5,120 bases of DNA from an uncultured Alphaproteobacteria bacterium (GCA_903928755.1 CAIYSH010000054.1:1-5120), one strand, 5' to 3'. Shown: positions 1 to 5,120, counted from the stretch's first letter. The notes: a model not told the origin generated them from the sequence alone. Made by a program: numbers and translations.

Positions 1-342
1 CTGCGTCACGGGCGGCGGACCTGTGTCGGCGGGCTGGTCCTGGTCCGCCAGCGGCCCGGCACCGCCAAGGGGGTGGTCTTCATGACCCTGGAGGATGAAA
101 CCGGCACGGCCAATGTCGTCATCTGGAAGGACGTCTTTGACGCCAACCGGCGATTGATCATGGGGGGCAGTTTTATCGCCGTGCACGGCCAGCTTCAGAT
201 CGAGGACGCCGTAGTCCATCTGGTGGCCAGAAGCTTTGTCGACCTCTCCCATCTGGCGGCCAGGATGAAGCAGGAAGATCCGGCGGCATCAGGGCATGGC
301 CGCATCGACGGACAACTGCAGGCCAGCCGCGACTTTCACTGA
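1..342 (+). CDS. dnaE2: Error-prone DNA polymerase III alpha subunit DnaE2 (ImuC), C-terminal part only
   Basis: This is the last 113 residues of a gene open from the first base of the window to a TGA at 340-342. The segment GGLVLVRQRPGTAKGVVF, followed by a stretch beginning MTLEDETGTANVVIW, is the C-terminal OB-fold of the DnaE family. The C-terminus SRDFH and the phrase HLVARSFVDLS are typical of DnaE2/ImuC rather than the replicative DnaE1. DnaE2 proteins are about 1,000 to 1,100 residues, so some 90 percent, including the PHP and polymerase domains, lies upstream. In the family this polymerase performs SOS-induced translesion synthesis together with ImuB and ImuA and is usually the last gene of an imuA-imuB-dnaE2 operon; that operon cannot be seen here. 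The ATG at 73 is internal and not the start. Identification is by motif memory, without alignment. Confidence 0.9.
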   Translation: MRHGRRTCVGGLVLVRQRPGTAKGVVFMTLEDETGTANVVIWKDVFDANRRLIMGGSFIAVHGQLQIEDAVVHLVARSFVDLSHLAARMKQEDPAASGHGRIDGQLQASRDFH

Positions 343-389
343 AGCCAGCCTTGACCTGGATGTCTGCGAAGGGGAATCCTCCGCCCCAA

Positions 390-404
390 CGGGACCCCAT
401 CCCG
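390..404 (+). other. Short perfect stem-loop just upstream of the esterase ribosome binding site
   Basis: CGGGA (390-394) and TCCCG (400-404) are perfect complements around a five-base loop, and the stem ends two bases before the Shine-Dalgarno at 407. It has no T-run, so it is not a normal intrinsic terminator. In RNA it could leave the ribosome binding site exposed, or protect or modulate the esterase leader. A five-pair GC stem can occur by chance in DNA this GC-rich. Confidence 0.3.
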
Positions 405-406
405 AC

Positions 407-412
407 AGGAGG
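407..412 (+). promoter_or_regulatory. Consensus Shine-Dalgarno that fixes the esterase start
   Basis: AGGAGG at 407-412 lies seven bases before the ATG at 420. It is the strongest ribosome binding site in the window and decides the start in favour of 420 over the in-frame TTG at 351 and ATG at 360, neither of which has a comparable site. The 420 start also places a signal peptide exactly at the N-terminus. Confidence 0.85.
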
Positions 413-419
413 AAAATCC

Positions 420-1928
420 ATGCGTGCCAGCCGCTCTGTCGTGTCCCTGCTGGGGACCTTGTTCGTCGTCGCAACTTCGGGCCATGCAGAACCCGTCAAG
501 GCGCGTGTGGAAACCGGTGTCCTGGCTGGTGAGGCCGGAGCGGGAGTTGCGGTCTACCGGAACATCCCCTTTGCGGCGCCGCCGGTCGGTGCCCTGCGCT
601 GGGCCCCGCCCGCCAAGGCGGCCGCCTGGTCCGGCGCGCGCGACGCGGTCAAGGTTGGCCCTTCCTGTGTCCAGCCGATGAATGCCGACGGCAGCCCCAA
701 CAGCGGCGGTGCCAATGGCCCCATGAGCGAGGACTGCCTCCAGCTCAATGTCTATGCCCCGGTCGGTGCCAGGGGCGCGCCGGTCATGGTCTGGATCCAC
801 GGCGGCAGCCACCGGACCGGCGCTGGCTGGGTCTATGACGGGACCAGTTTCGCCAGGGACGGTGTGGTCCTGGTGACCATCAACTATCGCCTCGGCCCTC
901 TGGGTTATTTCGCCCACCCGGCCCTGACCAGGGCGGCAAAGCCGGGGGAACCCCTGGGTAATTACGGTCTGATGGATCAGATCACTGCCCTCAAATGGGT
1001 CCAGCGCAACATCAAGGCCTTCGGCGGCGATCCGAAGCGGGTCACGGTATTCGGCGAAAGTGCCGGCGGCATGAGCACCCTGGCCATACTGGCAACCCCC
1101 TCGACCAAGGGGCTCTACAGTCAGGCCGTGGTCCAGTCCGGCGGCGGTTGGTTTCCCCCTGCCGATCTCGCCGCCAAGGAGGCCGATGGCCTCAAGGCTG
1201 TCAAAGCCATGGGGGTCGAAGGTCCCGACGCCAACCAGTTGCGTGCCCTGTCGGCCACCGATCTGGTGGCCAAGATCGGCGGCAGCTTCGGACCCTTTGT
1301 CGATGGCAAGCTGATGATCGAGACACCCAGCCAGGCCTTTGCCGCCGGCCGCGCCGCGGACGTTCCCCTGGTGATCGGTTCCAACTCCGGCGAAGATTCC
1401 CTTATGGGTCCATGGGCTCCGTCCATGGCCGCCATGATCCCGCCTGCCGCCCGAAGCCTCTATGTCCAGGAAGCTGCGGCGGGAGACGAGACCCTGGCCC
1501 GCGCCATATTCACCGACCGGATCATGGGTGCCCCCGCCCGCTGGATTGCCCGCACGGGAGCCAGTGGCCAGCCCACCTGGCTCTATCACTTCTCCTATGT
1601 CGGATCCCGGTTCAGGCCTGCGGTGACCCGGGCCTTCCATGCAGCCGAGATCCAGTATGTTTTCCAGTACTGGGGCCGTCGTACGCCCATGAGCATGGTG
1701 TCCGAGCAGGATCAGGCCATGGCGCGGCTCATGCATTCCTGCTGGGTTGCCTTCGCCACGAAAGGGCACCCTGACTGTGCCACAGGCCCCGCCTGGCCAG
1801 CCTATTCGGCGAATACTGACCAGCTCATGGAATTTGGTGATCAGAGCGGTCTGGTCGGAGGATTTCGCGCAAAGCAGATGGACGCGCAGGAAACCTTCAT
1901 GCTTCCCGCACTAAAACTGCCGCATTAA
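420..1928 (+). CDS. Secreted type B carboxylesterase (alpha/beta hydrolase, PnbA/cholinesterase family)
   Basis: The product is 502 residues, a normal length for the family. Residues 1-23 form a Sec signal peptide: a basic MRASR start, a hydrophobic core, and a cleavage site after GHA, so the enzyme should act in the periplasm or outside the cell. There is no lipobox cysteine. Family motifs appear in order: EDCLQLNVYAP (104-114, the second type B signature), the oxyanion HGG at 127-129, and FGGDPKRVTVFGESAGG with nucleophile Ser214. The likely acid is Glu325 in GSNSGED and the base is His407 in FHAAEIQYVF. Cys83 and Cys106 sit where the family has its N-terminal disulfide; Cys441 and Cys453 may form another. 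It hydrolyses carboxylic esters, but the substrate cannot be told from sequence. It starts 77 bases after dnaE2 with its own strong ribosome binding site and is followed by a stem-loop, so it may be a single transcription unit. Family assignment is secure; the specific role is not. Confidence 0.93.
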   Translation: MRASRSVVSLLGTLFVVATSGHAEPVKARVETGVLAGEAGAGVAVYRNIPFAAPPVGALRWAPPAKAAAWSGARDAVKVGPSCVQPMNADGSPNSGGANGPMSEDCLQLNVYAPVGARGAPVMVWIHGGSHRTGAGWVYDGTSFARDGVVLVTINYRLGPLGYFAHPALTRAAKPGEPLGNYGLMDQITALKWVQRNIKAFGGDPKRVTVFGESAGGMSTLAILATPSTKGLYSQAVVQSGGGWFPPADLAAKEADGLKAVKAMGVEGPDANQLRALSATDLVAKIGGSFGPFVDGKLMIETPSQAFAAGRAADVPLVIGSNSGEDSLMGPWAPSMAAMIPPAARSLYVQEAAAGDETLARAIFTDRIMGAPARWIARTGASGQPTWLYHFSYVGSRFRPAVTRAFHAAEIQYVFQYWGRRTPMSMVSEQDQAMARLMHSCWVAFATKGHPDCATGPAWPAYSANTDQLMEFGDQSGLVGGFRAKQMDAQETFMLPALKLPH

Positions 1929-1931
1929 CCA

Positions 1932-1968
1932 CTCCAAAACCCCGGGCAGTGCCATATGGGGTCTGGAG
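1932..1968 (+). terminator. Stem-loop three bases after the esterase stop, possible terminator
   Basis: CTCCA (1932-1936) pairs with TGGAG (1964-1968), and ACCCC (1939-1943) pairs with GGGGT (1958-1962), giving ten pairs with a small two-by-one internal loop. The 14-base loop holds a further mini-stem, GGC (1945-1947) with GCC (1951-1953). Its position directly after the TAA suggests a transcript end or 3' stabilising structure. No T-run follows, so simple intrinsic termination is doubtful and Rho may be needed. Confidence 0.45.
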
Positions 1969-2049
1969 AATGCCGCCGTAACAGCATGGGGCTGCCGCCC
2001 GGTGCCCGATGGTTTCGATCGCCTGTCGGGACCTCAGCAGGGCATATCC

Positions 2050-2070
2050 CGTGATCCGGCAGGGATCGCG
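2050..2070 (+). promoter_or_regulatory. Stem-loop in the probable zwf leader
   Basis: CGTGATCC (2050-2057) pairs with GGATCGCG (2063-2070) around the loop GGCAG, giving eight pairs with one G-U wobble at 2052/2068. It ends 54 bases before the zwf ATG. It could be a leader RNA structure or, as DNA, an inverted-repeat protein site. No T-run follows, so it is not an obvious terminator. The pairing is seen directly; the role is inferred. Confidence 0.4.
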
Positions 2071-2112
2071 AATCCGACCTTGGCCGTGAGGGTTCAGGGC
2101 CGCCGTGACCAA

Positions 2113-2119
2113 AGGGAAG
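2113..2119 (+). promoter_or_regulatory. Moderate ribosome binding site that sets the zwf start
   Basis: AGGGAAG at 2113-2119 is the only purine-rich Shine-Dalgarno-like stretch at the right distance before the ATG at 2125, with AGGGA seven bases away. It supports 2125 over the upstream GTG at 2002. An upstream CCTTGG (2078-2083) could pair with CCAAAGG (2109-2115), with one bulged A, and partly cover it. Confidence 0.6.
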
Positions 2120-2124
2120 TATCC

Positions 2125-3588
2125 ATGGCCGTCGCCGCCCTGGTCGATGTCATTGTTCTGTTCGGCGGCACGGGCGACCTCGCCCAACGCATGCTGTTTC
2201 CCGCACTCTATTTCCTGGATGCAGACGGCTTCCTGACCCCGGACATCCGCATTGTCGCCACCGCCCGGGCGGACATGTCGCGAACGGACTTCATGGCCCG
2301 GACGAAGGACTCCGTCGCCCTGCGGGTCGGAGGGCTCAGCGATGAGGTCTGGGCCCGGTTCGAAGCCCGGCTTGATTATGTGGTGGCCGATGCCACGACC
2401 CTCGAAGGGGCCGAGAAGATCAAGGCCGCAACGGCCTGGGCGGTGACGCCCATGTTCTATCTTGCCGTATCCCCCAGCCTTTACAGCCGGATCTGTGGAA
2501 ACCTTCAGGCCTCAGGTCTGGCGACCCCCACCAGCCGCATCGTCCTGGAGAAGCCCATAGGTCATGATCTGGAGAGTTCCAGGACCATAAACCAGGCTGT
2601 GGGCGAGGTCTTCAGCGAGGATCGGGTTTTCCGCATCGACCACTATCTGGGCAAGGAGACGGTCCAGAACCTCATTGCCCTGCGGTTTGCCAATACCCTG
2701 TTCGAGCCCCTCTGGAACAATCTGACCATAGATCATGTGCAGATCACCGTGGCAGAGACCGAGGGCGTCGGGGATCGCTGGCCCTATTATGACGAGCACG
2801 GTGCCCTGCGCGACATGCTCCAGAATCACATGCTGCAACTGCTGTGTCTGGTGGCCATGGAGCCGCCTTCGGACATGGAGCCCGACTCTGTCCGCAATGA
2901 AAAGGTCAAGGTCCTCCGGTCCCTTCGGCCCTTTACCCGGGCAGATGTCATGGCCAGCAGCGTGCGGGGCCAATATACCCCCGGTGTTGTCGCCGGGGCC
3001 TCGGTCAGGGGTTACGAGGACGAGCGCGGCCAAGCTTCGGGCATAGAAACTTTTGTGGCCCTTCGCGCCGATATCGACAACTGGCGGTGGGCGGGTGTGC
3101 CCTTCTACCTGCGCACCGGCAAGCGCCTGCCTGAGCGCCGGACCCAGATCGTCATCCAGTTCAAGGGCGTTCCCCACTCGATCTTCGGTGAATCGGCCAG
3201 GAATGACCTTGTCGCCAATCGCCTCGTGATCGACCTGCAGCCGGATGAGGACATCGAGCTGCTGTTGATGAACAAGTCCCCGGGTCTGTCCCAGGGCGGC
3301 ATGCGTCTGCAGTCACTTCCGCTTTCCCTTTCCCTGCTCAAGGCCTTTGCTGGCCCCAATGCCCGCAGGCACATCGCCTATGAGCGACTGCTTCTGGATG
3401 TCATTCACGGGGTTTCGACCCTCTTTGTCCGCCGGGACGAAGTGGAGGAGGCATGGACCTGGGTAGACGGTATTTCCCGGGCCTGGACGGACGCCGCCAT
3501 GGTGCCCAGGCCCTATGCCGCCGGGAGCTGGGGCCCCGCCGGTGCATTTGCTTTGATCGAGCGCACAGAACGCGCCTGGCATGATTAG
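2125..3588 (+). CDS. zwf: Glucose-6-phosphate 1-dehydrogenase (Zwf)
   Basis: The 487-residue product matches the usual family length of about 490. It oxidises glucose 6-phosphate to 6-phosphogluconolactone in the cytoplasm, feeding the Entner-Doudoroff and oxidative pentose phosphate routes. Visible motifs are the Rossmann loop GGTGDLA (14-20), VATAR with Arg48 at the position that binds the NADP 2'-phosphate, EKPIGHD with Lys143, the signature RIDHYLGKE (170-178), NHMLQL with His235, and RTGKRLPERR with Lys333. Asp172 and His235 correspond to the catalytic dyad of the Leuconostoc mesenteroides enzyme, and His173 to its phosphate-binding histidine. After the Rossmann loop the usual AKRK reads AQRM, as in the remembered Zymomonas protein, so two lysines are replaced. 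The ATG at 2125 is chosen because the Rossmann strand begins nine residues later and a ribosome binding site precedes it. pyk follows nine bases after the stop, so the two are very probably cotranscribed. NADP preference is inferred from Arg48. Confidence 0.97.
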   Translation: MAVAALVDVIVLFGGTGDLAQRMLFPALYFLDADGFLTPDIRIVATARADMSRTDFMARTKDSVALRVGGLSDEVWARFEARLDYVVADATTLEGAEKIKAATAWAVTPMFYLAVSPSLYSRICGNLQASGLATPTSRIVLEKPIGHDLESSRTINQAVGEVFSEDRVFRIDHYLGKETVQNLIALRFANTLFEPLWNNLTIDHVQITVAETEGVGDRWPYYDEHGALRDMLQNHMLQLLCLVAMEPPSDMEPDSVRNEKVKVLRSLRPFTRADVMASSVRGQYTPGVVAGASVRGYEDERGQASGIETFVALRADIDNWRWAGVPFYLRTGKRLPERRTQIVIQFKGVPHSIFGESARNDLVANRLVIDLQPDEDIELLLMNKSPGLSQGGMRLQSLPLSLSLLKAFAGPNARRHIAYERLLLDVIHGVSTLFVRRDEVEEAWTWVDGISRAWTDAAMVPRPYAAGSWGPAGAFALIERTERAWHD

Positions 3589-3590
3589 GA
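3587..3590 (+). promoter_or_regulatory. pyk ribosome binding site overlapping the zwf stop codon
   Basis: The zwf stop TAG (3586-3588) runs into AGGA (3587-3590), seven bases before the pyk ATG at 3598. A ribosome finishing zwf would sit on the pyk initiation region, which suggests translational coupling. It is a short site compared with the AGGAGG of the esterase. Confidence 0.6.
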
Positions 3591-3597
3591 CCCGCCC

Positions 3598-5022
3598 ATG
3601 ATCCGCGCCCGCCGCGCCCGTATTGTCGCCACACTTGGCCCGGCCAGCGCCCAGCCGGCCCAGGTCGTCGCCCTGGCCCGGGCAGGTGCTGATGTCTTCC
3701 GCGTGAATTTCAGTCACGGTGCCCATGAAGACCATGCCCGGACCATCGCCAATGTCCGGCAGGCAGAGATCGAGGTTGGTCGCCATCTTGCGGTCCTGGC
3801 AGATCTTCAGGGCCCCAAACTGCGACTGGGCGAATTTGCCGGGGGGCGGATCAAGCTGAAGGTTGGCCAGGACTTCCGCCTCGACCGGGACCCCAGGCCC
3901 GGGGACGCCGGGCGGGTCTGTGTGCCGCACAGTGAAATCTTTGCGGCCCTCAGACCGGAGGCCGAAATCCTGCTGGATGACGGCAAGGTGCGCCTGAAGG
4001 TCGTGTCCTGCGGCCGCGACTTTGCTGAAACGACCGTGCTGGGGGGAGAGGCCCTCTCGGACCACAAGGGCCTGAACCTGCCCGGCCTGACCATTCCCAT
4101 CCCGGCCCTGACCCCCAAGGACCGCCAGGACCTGGACTTTGCCCTGGCCCAGGGGGTGGACTGGGTGGCCCTGTCCTTCGTCCAGCGTGCCGCCGACATG
4201 GCCGAGTTGCGACAGATCGTGAAGGGGCGCGCCGGGGTCCTGGCCAAGATCGAAAAGCCGGCCGCCCTTGAGGCCCTGGATGAAATCCTCGACCTCTGCG
4301 AAGCCGTGATGGTGGCCCGGGGAGACCTTGGGGTTGAACTGGCGCCAGAGGATGTTCCGGTGGTCCAGAAGGCCCTGGTACGCGCTGCGCGGACCCGCGG
4401 CATTCCGGTCATTGTCGCCACCCAGATGCTGGAATCCATGATCCATGCGCCGACCCCGACCCGGGCCGAAGCCTCCGATGTGGCCGGTGCCGTCTATGAG
4501 GGTGCCGATGCCGTCATGCTGTCCGCGGAAACGGCCGCCGGGGATTTCCCGCTGGAAGCCGTCACCATCATGGATCGCATACTGACCCGGGTCGAGCAGG
4601 ACCCCCGCTGGCCGGAACTGATGCGGGCTGAATATCCCATCGAGGATGCGGATGCCGATGCCCTGGTTGCAGCCGCGCGACGGGCAGCCGATTCGGCCAG
4701 CACGGGCTGCCTTGCGGCCTTTACCACCACAGGTCAGACCGCCCTGCGACTTTCCCGGGAACGGCCGCTCCAGCCAACCCTGGCCCTGACCACAAGTCTG
4801 GGTACGGCCCGGCGTCTAGCTCTGGCCTGGGGTGTGGAAACCCAGGTCATAGCCCCGATTTCCGATGCCGAGGACCTGGCCAAGGTCGCCGTGGATCATG
4901 CCGTCAATCTGGGTCTCTGCGCCCCGGGTGCCCGGGTCCTGATCCTTGCCGGCCTGCCCATGGGCTCCCCCGGCGCTGCCAATATACTGCGGATTGCCCA
5001 TGCCCCCCTCAGGCGGGGATGA
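3598..5022 (+). CDS. pyk: Pyruvate kinase, probably of the potassium-independent type
   Basis: The 474-residue product has the length of a bacterial pyruvate kinase. It transfers phosphate from phosphoenolpyruvate to ADP, giving pyruvate and ATP in the cytoplasm. Motifs in order are FRVNFSHG (34-41, Arg35 and Asn37), DLQGPKLRLG (69-78) at the edge of the B domain, the active-site stretch AKIEKP with Lys217 and metal ligand Glu219, ARGDLGVEL with metal ligand Asp243, VATQMLESM (273-281, Thr275), PTRAEASDVA and AVMLSAETAAG. The A barrel is interrupted by a B domain at about 70-165, and the C domain runs from about 340. There TTTGQT (376-381) resembles the phosphate-binding loop of the allosteric site, so effector control is likely, though the effector is unknown. 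Residues Leu70, Gln71, Lys74 and Leu77 match the potassium-independent class. No key residue is missing. It is the second gene of a tight pair with zwf; MIRARRARIVATLGPAS is a normal family N-terminus. Confidence 0.97.
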   Translation: MIRARRARIVATLGPASAQPAQVVALARAGADVFRVNFSHGAHEDHARTIANVRQAEIEVGRHLAVLADLQGPKLRLGEFAGGRIKLKVGQDFRLDRDPRPGDAGRVCVPHSEIFAALRPEAEILLDDGKVRLKVVSCGRDFAETTVLGGEALSDHKGLNLPGLTIPIPALTPKDRQDLDFALAQGVDWVALSFVQRAADMAELRQIVKGRAGVLAKIEKPAALEALDEILDLCEAVMVARGDLGVELAPEDVPVVQKALVRAARTRGIPVIVATQMLESMIHAPTPTRAEASDVAGAVYEGADAVMLSAETAAGDFPLEAVTIMDRILTRVEQDPRWPELMRAEYPIEDADADALVAAARRAADSASTGCLAAFTTTGQTALRLSRERPLQPTLALTTSLGTARRLALAWGVETQVIAPISDAEDLAKVAVDHAVNLGLCAPGARVLILAGLPMGSPGAANILRIAHAPLRRG

Positions 5023-5027
5023 GTCCA

Positions 5028-5061
5028 GGGGTGTAAGCCTGAGCTTAAAGGTCTAAACCCC
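5028..5061 (+). other. Stem-loop in the gap after pyk
   Basis: TAAGC (5034-5038) and GCTTA (5043-5047) form a perfect five-pair stem around CTGA. GGGGT (5028-5032) can also pair with ACCCC (5057-5061), enclosing it. It begins six bases after the pyk stop. No T-run follows, so termination is uncertain, and its right arm overlaps the -35 of the promoter candidate. Another small hairpin (CCCC 5003-5006 with GGGG 5015-5018) lies at the very end of pyk. Confidence 0.3.
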
Positions 5062-5073
5062 CGGCGCTACATC
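5045..5073 (+). promoter_or_regulatory. Candidate housekeeping promoter for the gene starting at 5104
   Basis: GCTACATC (5066-5073) fits every position of the published Caulobacter housekeeping -10 consensus GCTANAWC. TTAAAGG (5045-5051) matches five of seven positions of its -35 consensus TTGACGS. The 14-base spacing is at the upper edge of the reported 10-14 range. Transcription would start near 5080, about 25 bases before the ATG, leaving room for the ribosome binding site at 5093. If real, the last gene is not solely dependent on the zwf-pyk transcript. Confidence 0.5.
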
Positions 5074-5092
5074 TTCGAGCCTGAGAGCAACC

Positions 5093-5097
5093 AGGAG
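5093..5097 (+). promoter_or_regulatory. Strong Shine-Dalgarno for the gene starting at 5104
   Basis: AGGAG at 5093-5097 stands six bases before the ATG at 5104. It is the main evidence that a real gene begins at the window's right edge. Confidence 0.7.
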
Positions 5098-5103
5098 ACG
5101 TCC

Positions 5104-5120
5104 ATGCATCCGGTTACGGC
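5104..5120 (+). CDS. Start of an unidentified gene, truncated by the window end
   Basis: Only MHPVT and two bases of a sixth codon are visible, too little for homology. The call rests on the ATG six bases after AGGAG and on the promoter candidate upstream. Because it follows zwf and pyk on the same strand, and because edd (6-phosphogluconate dehydratase) commonly neighbours zwf in alphaproteobacteria, edd is a plausible guess, but nothing in the five residues proves it. Confidence 0.6.

Larger units (their letters stand above)
1929..2124. other. Intergenic region between the esterase and zwf
   Basis: This 196-base gap has no credible gene; the in-frame extension of zwf to a GTG at 2002 looks unlike any Zwf N-terminus. 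It holds the 3' stem-loop at 1932-1968, a second strong stem-loop at 2050-2070, weaker alternative stems (CCCGA 2005-2009 with TCGGG 2026-2030; CGGGA 2027-2031 with TCCCG 2047-2051), and three copies of CCGTGA at 2049, 2084 and 2103. A zwf promoter is expected here, but I found no convincing match to an alphaproteobacterial -35/-10 pair. Confidence 0.6.

Noticed and set aside
351..380. TTGACCT at 351-357 as a promoter -35 for the esterase
   Set aside because: It matches five of seven -35 positions, but there is no acceptable -10 at 10-14 or 17 bases downstream.
351..419. Upstream extension of the esterase to a TTG at 351 or ATG at 360
   Set aside because: It would bury the signal peptide behind a non-hydrophobic 23-residue stretch, and it lacks a ribosome binding site, while 420 has AGGAGG at ideal spacing.
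336..1769. A 477-codon open frame on the minus strand across the esterase
   Set aside because: It mirrors a gene with complete catalytic motifs. Its translation is rich in Gly, His, Arg and Pro with no domain, as expected for the antisense of GC-rich codons.
995..1774. A 259-codon plus-strand frame inside the esterase
   Set aside because: It is out of frame with a secure gene, Arg- and Pro-rich, and has no ribosome binding site.
1925..1931. TTAACCA at the esterase stop as a CtrA site
   Set aside because: Only one half-site is present; no second TTAA lies seven bases away.
2002..2124. Upstream extension of zwf to a GTG at 2002
   Set aside because: The extra 41 residues do not resemble any Zwf N-terminus and would translate through the stem-loop region; 2125 gives the normal family length.
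3313..4446. A 377-codon minus-strand open frame over the end of zwf and most of pyk
   Set aside because: It crosses two well-identified genes, has a biased composition and no recognisable motif; it is a shadow of GC codon bias. The same applies to the frame at 2512-3177.
1..5120. Mobile element, CRISPR array, tRNA or rRNA, toxin-antitoxin or phage genes
   Set aside because: No terminal inverted repeats, regularly spaced repeats, RNA gene signatures or small paired frames were seen; nearly all sequence is accounted for by standard genes.

Overview
The window is ordinary chromosomal DNA from a GC-rich alphaproteobacterium, most likely Caulobacterales or a relative. This rests on high G/C at third codon positions, a Zwf of the type found in Zymomonas, sphingomonads and caulobacters, a dnaE2-type polymerase, and a near-perfect match to the Caulobacter housekeeping promoter ahead of the last gene. 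The genus is inferred; no rRNA or other marker is present.

Layout, all genes on the + strand: (1) 1-342, the C-terminal end of an error-prone DNA polymerase III alpha subunit (DnaE2/ImuC), cut by the window edge. (2) 420-1928, a complete secreted type B carboxylesterase with a full Ser-Glu-His triad and a consensus ribosome binding site. (3) 1929-2124, a 196-base gap with two good stem-loops, one just after the esterase stop and one about 55 bases before the next start. (4) 2125-3588, glucose-6-phosphate dehydrogenase (zwf). (5) 3598-5022, pyruvate kinase (pyk), nine bases after zwf, with the zwf stop codon inside its ribosome binding site. (6) 5023-5103, a gap with a small stem-loop, a promoter candidate and a strong ribosome binding site. 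(7) From 5104, the first codons of another gene, too short to identify.

zwf and pyk form a clear dicistron linking the NADPH-producing entry step of the Entner-Doudoroff and oxidative pentose phosphate routes to the pyruvate-forming last step of lower glycolysis. The usual partner pgl is not between them; edd is a reasonable but unproven guess for the gene starting at 5104. The polymerase tail belongs to the SOS mutagenesis cassette, whose other parts (imuA, imuB) would be expected upstream. The esterase has no evident functional link to either side.

I found no mobile element, CRISPR array, tRNA, rRNA or novel system. The items worth checking are the zwf-pyk arrangement, residue signatures in both enzymes, the structured DNA ahead of zwf and the promoter near 5045-5073.
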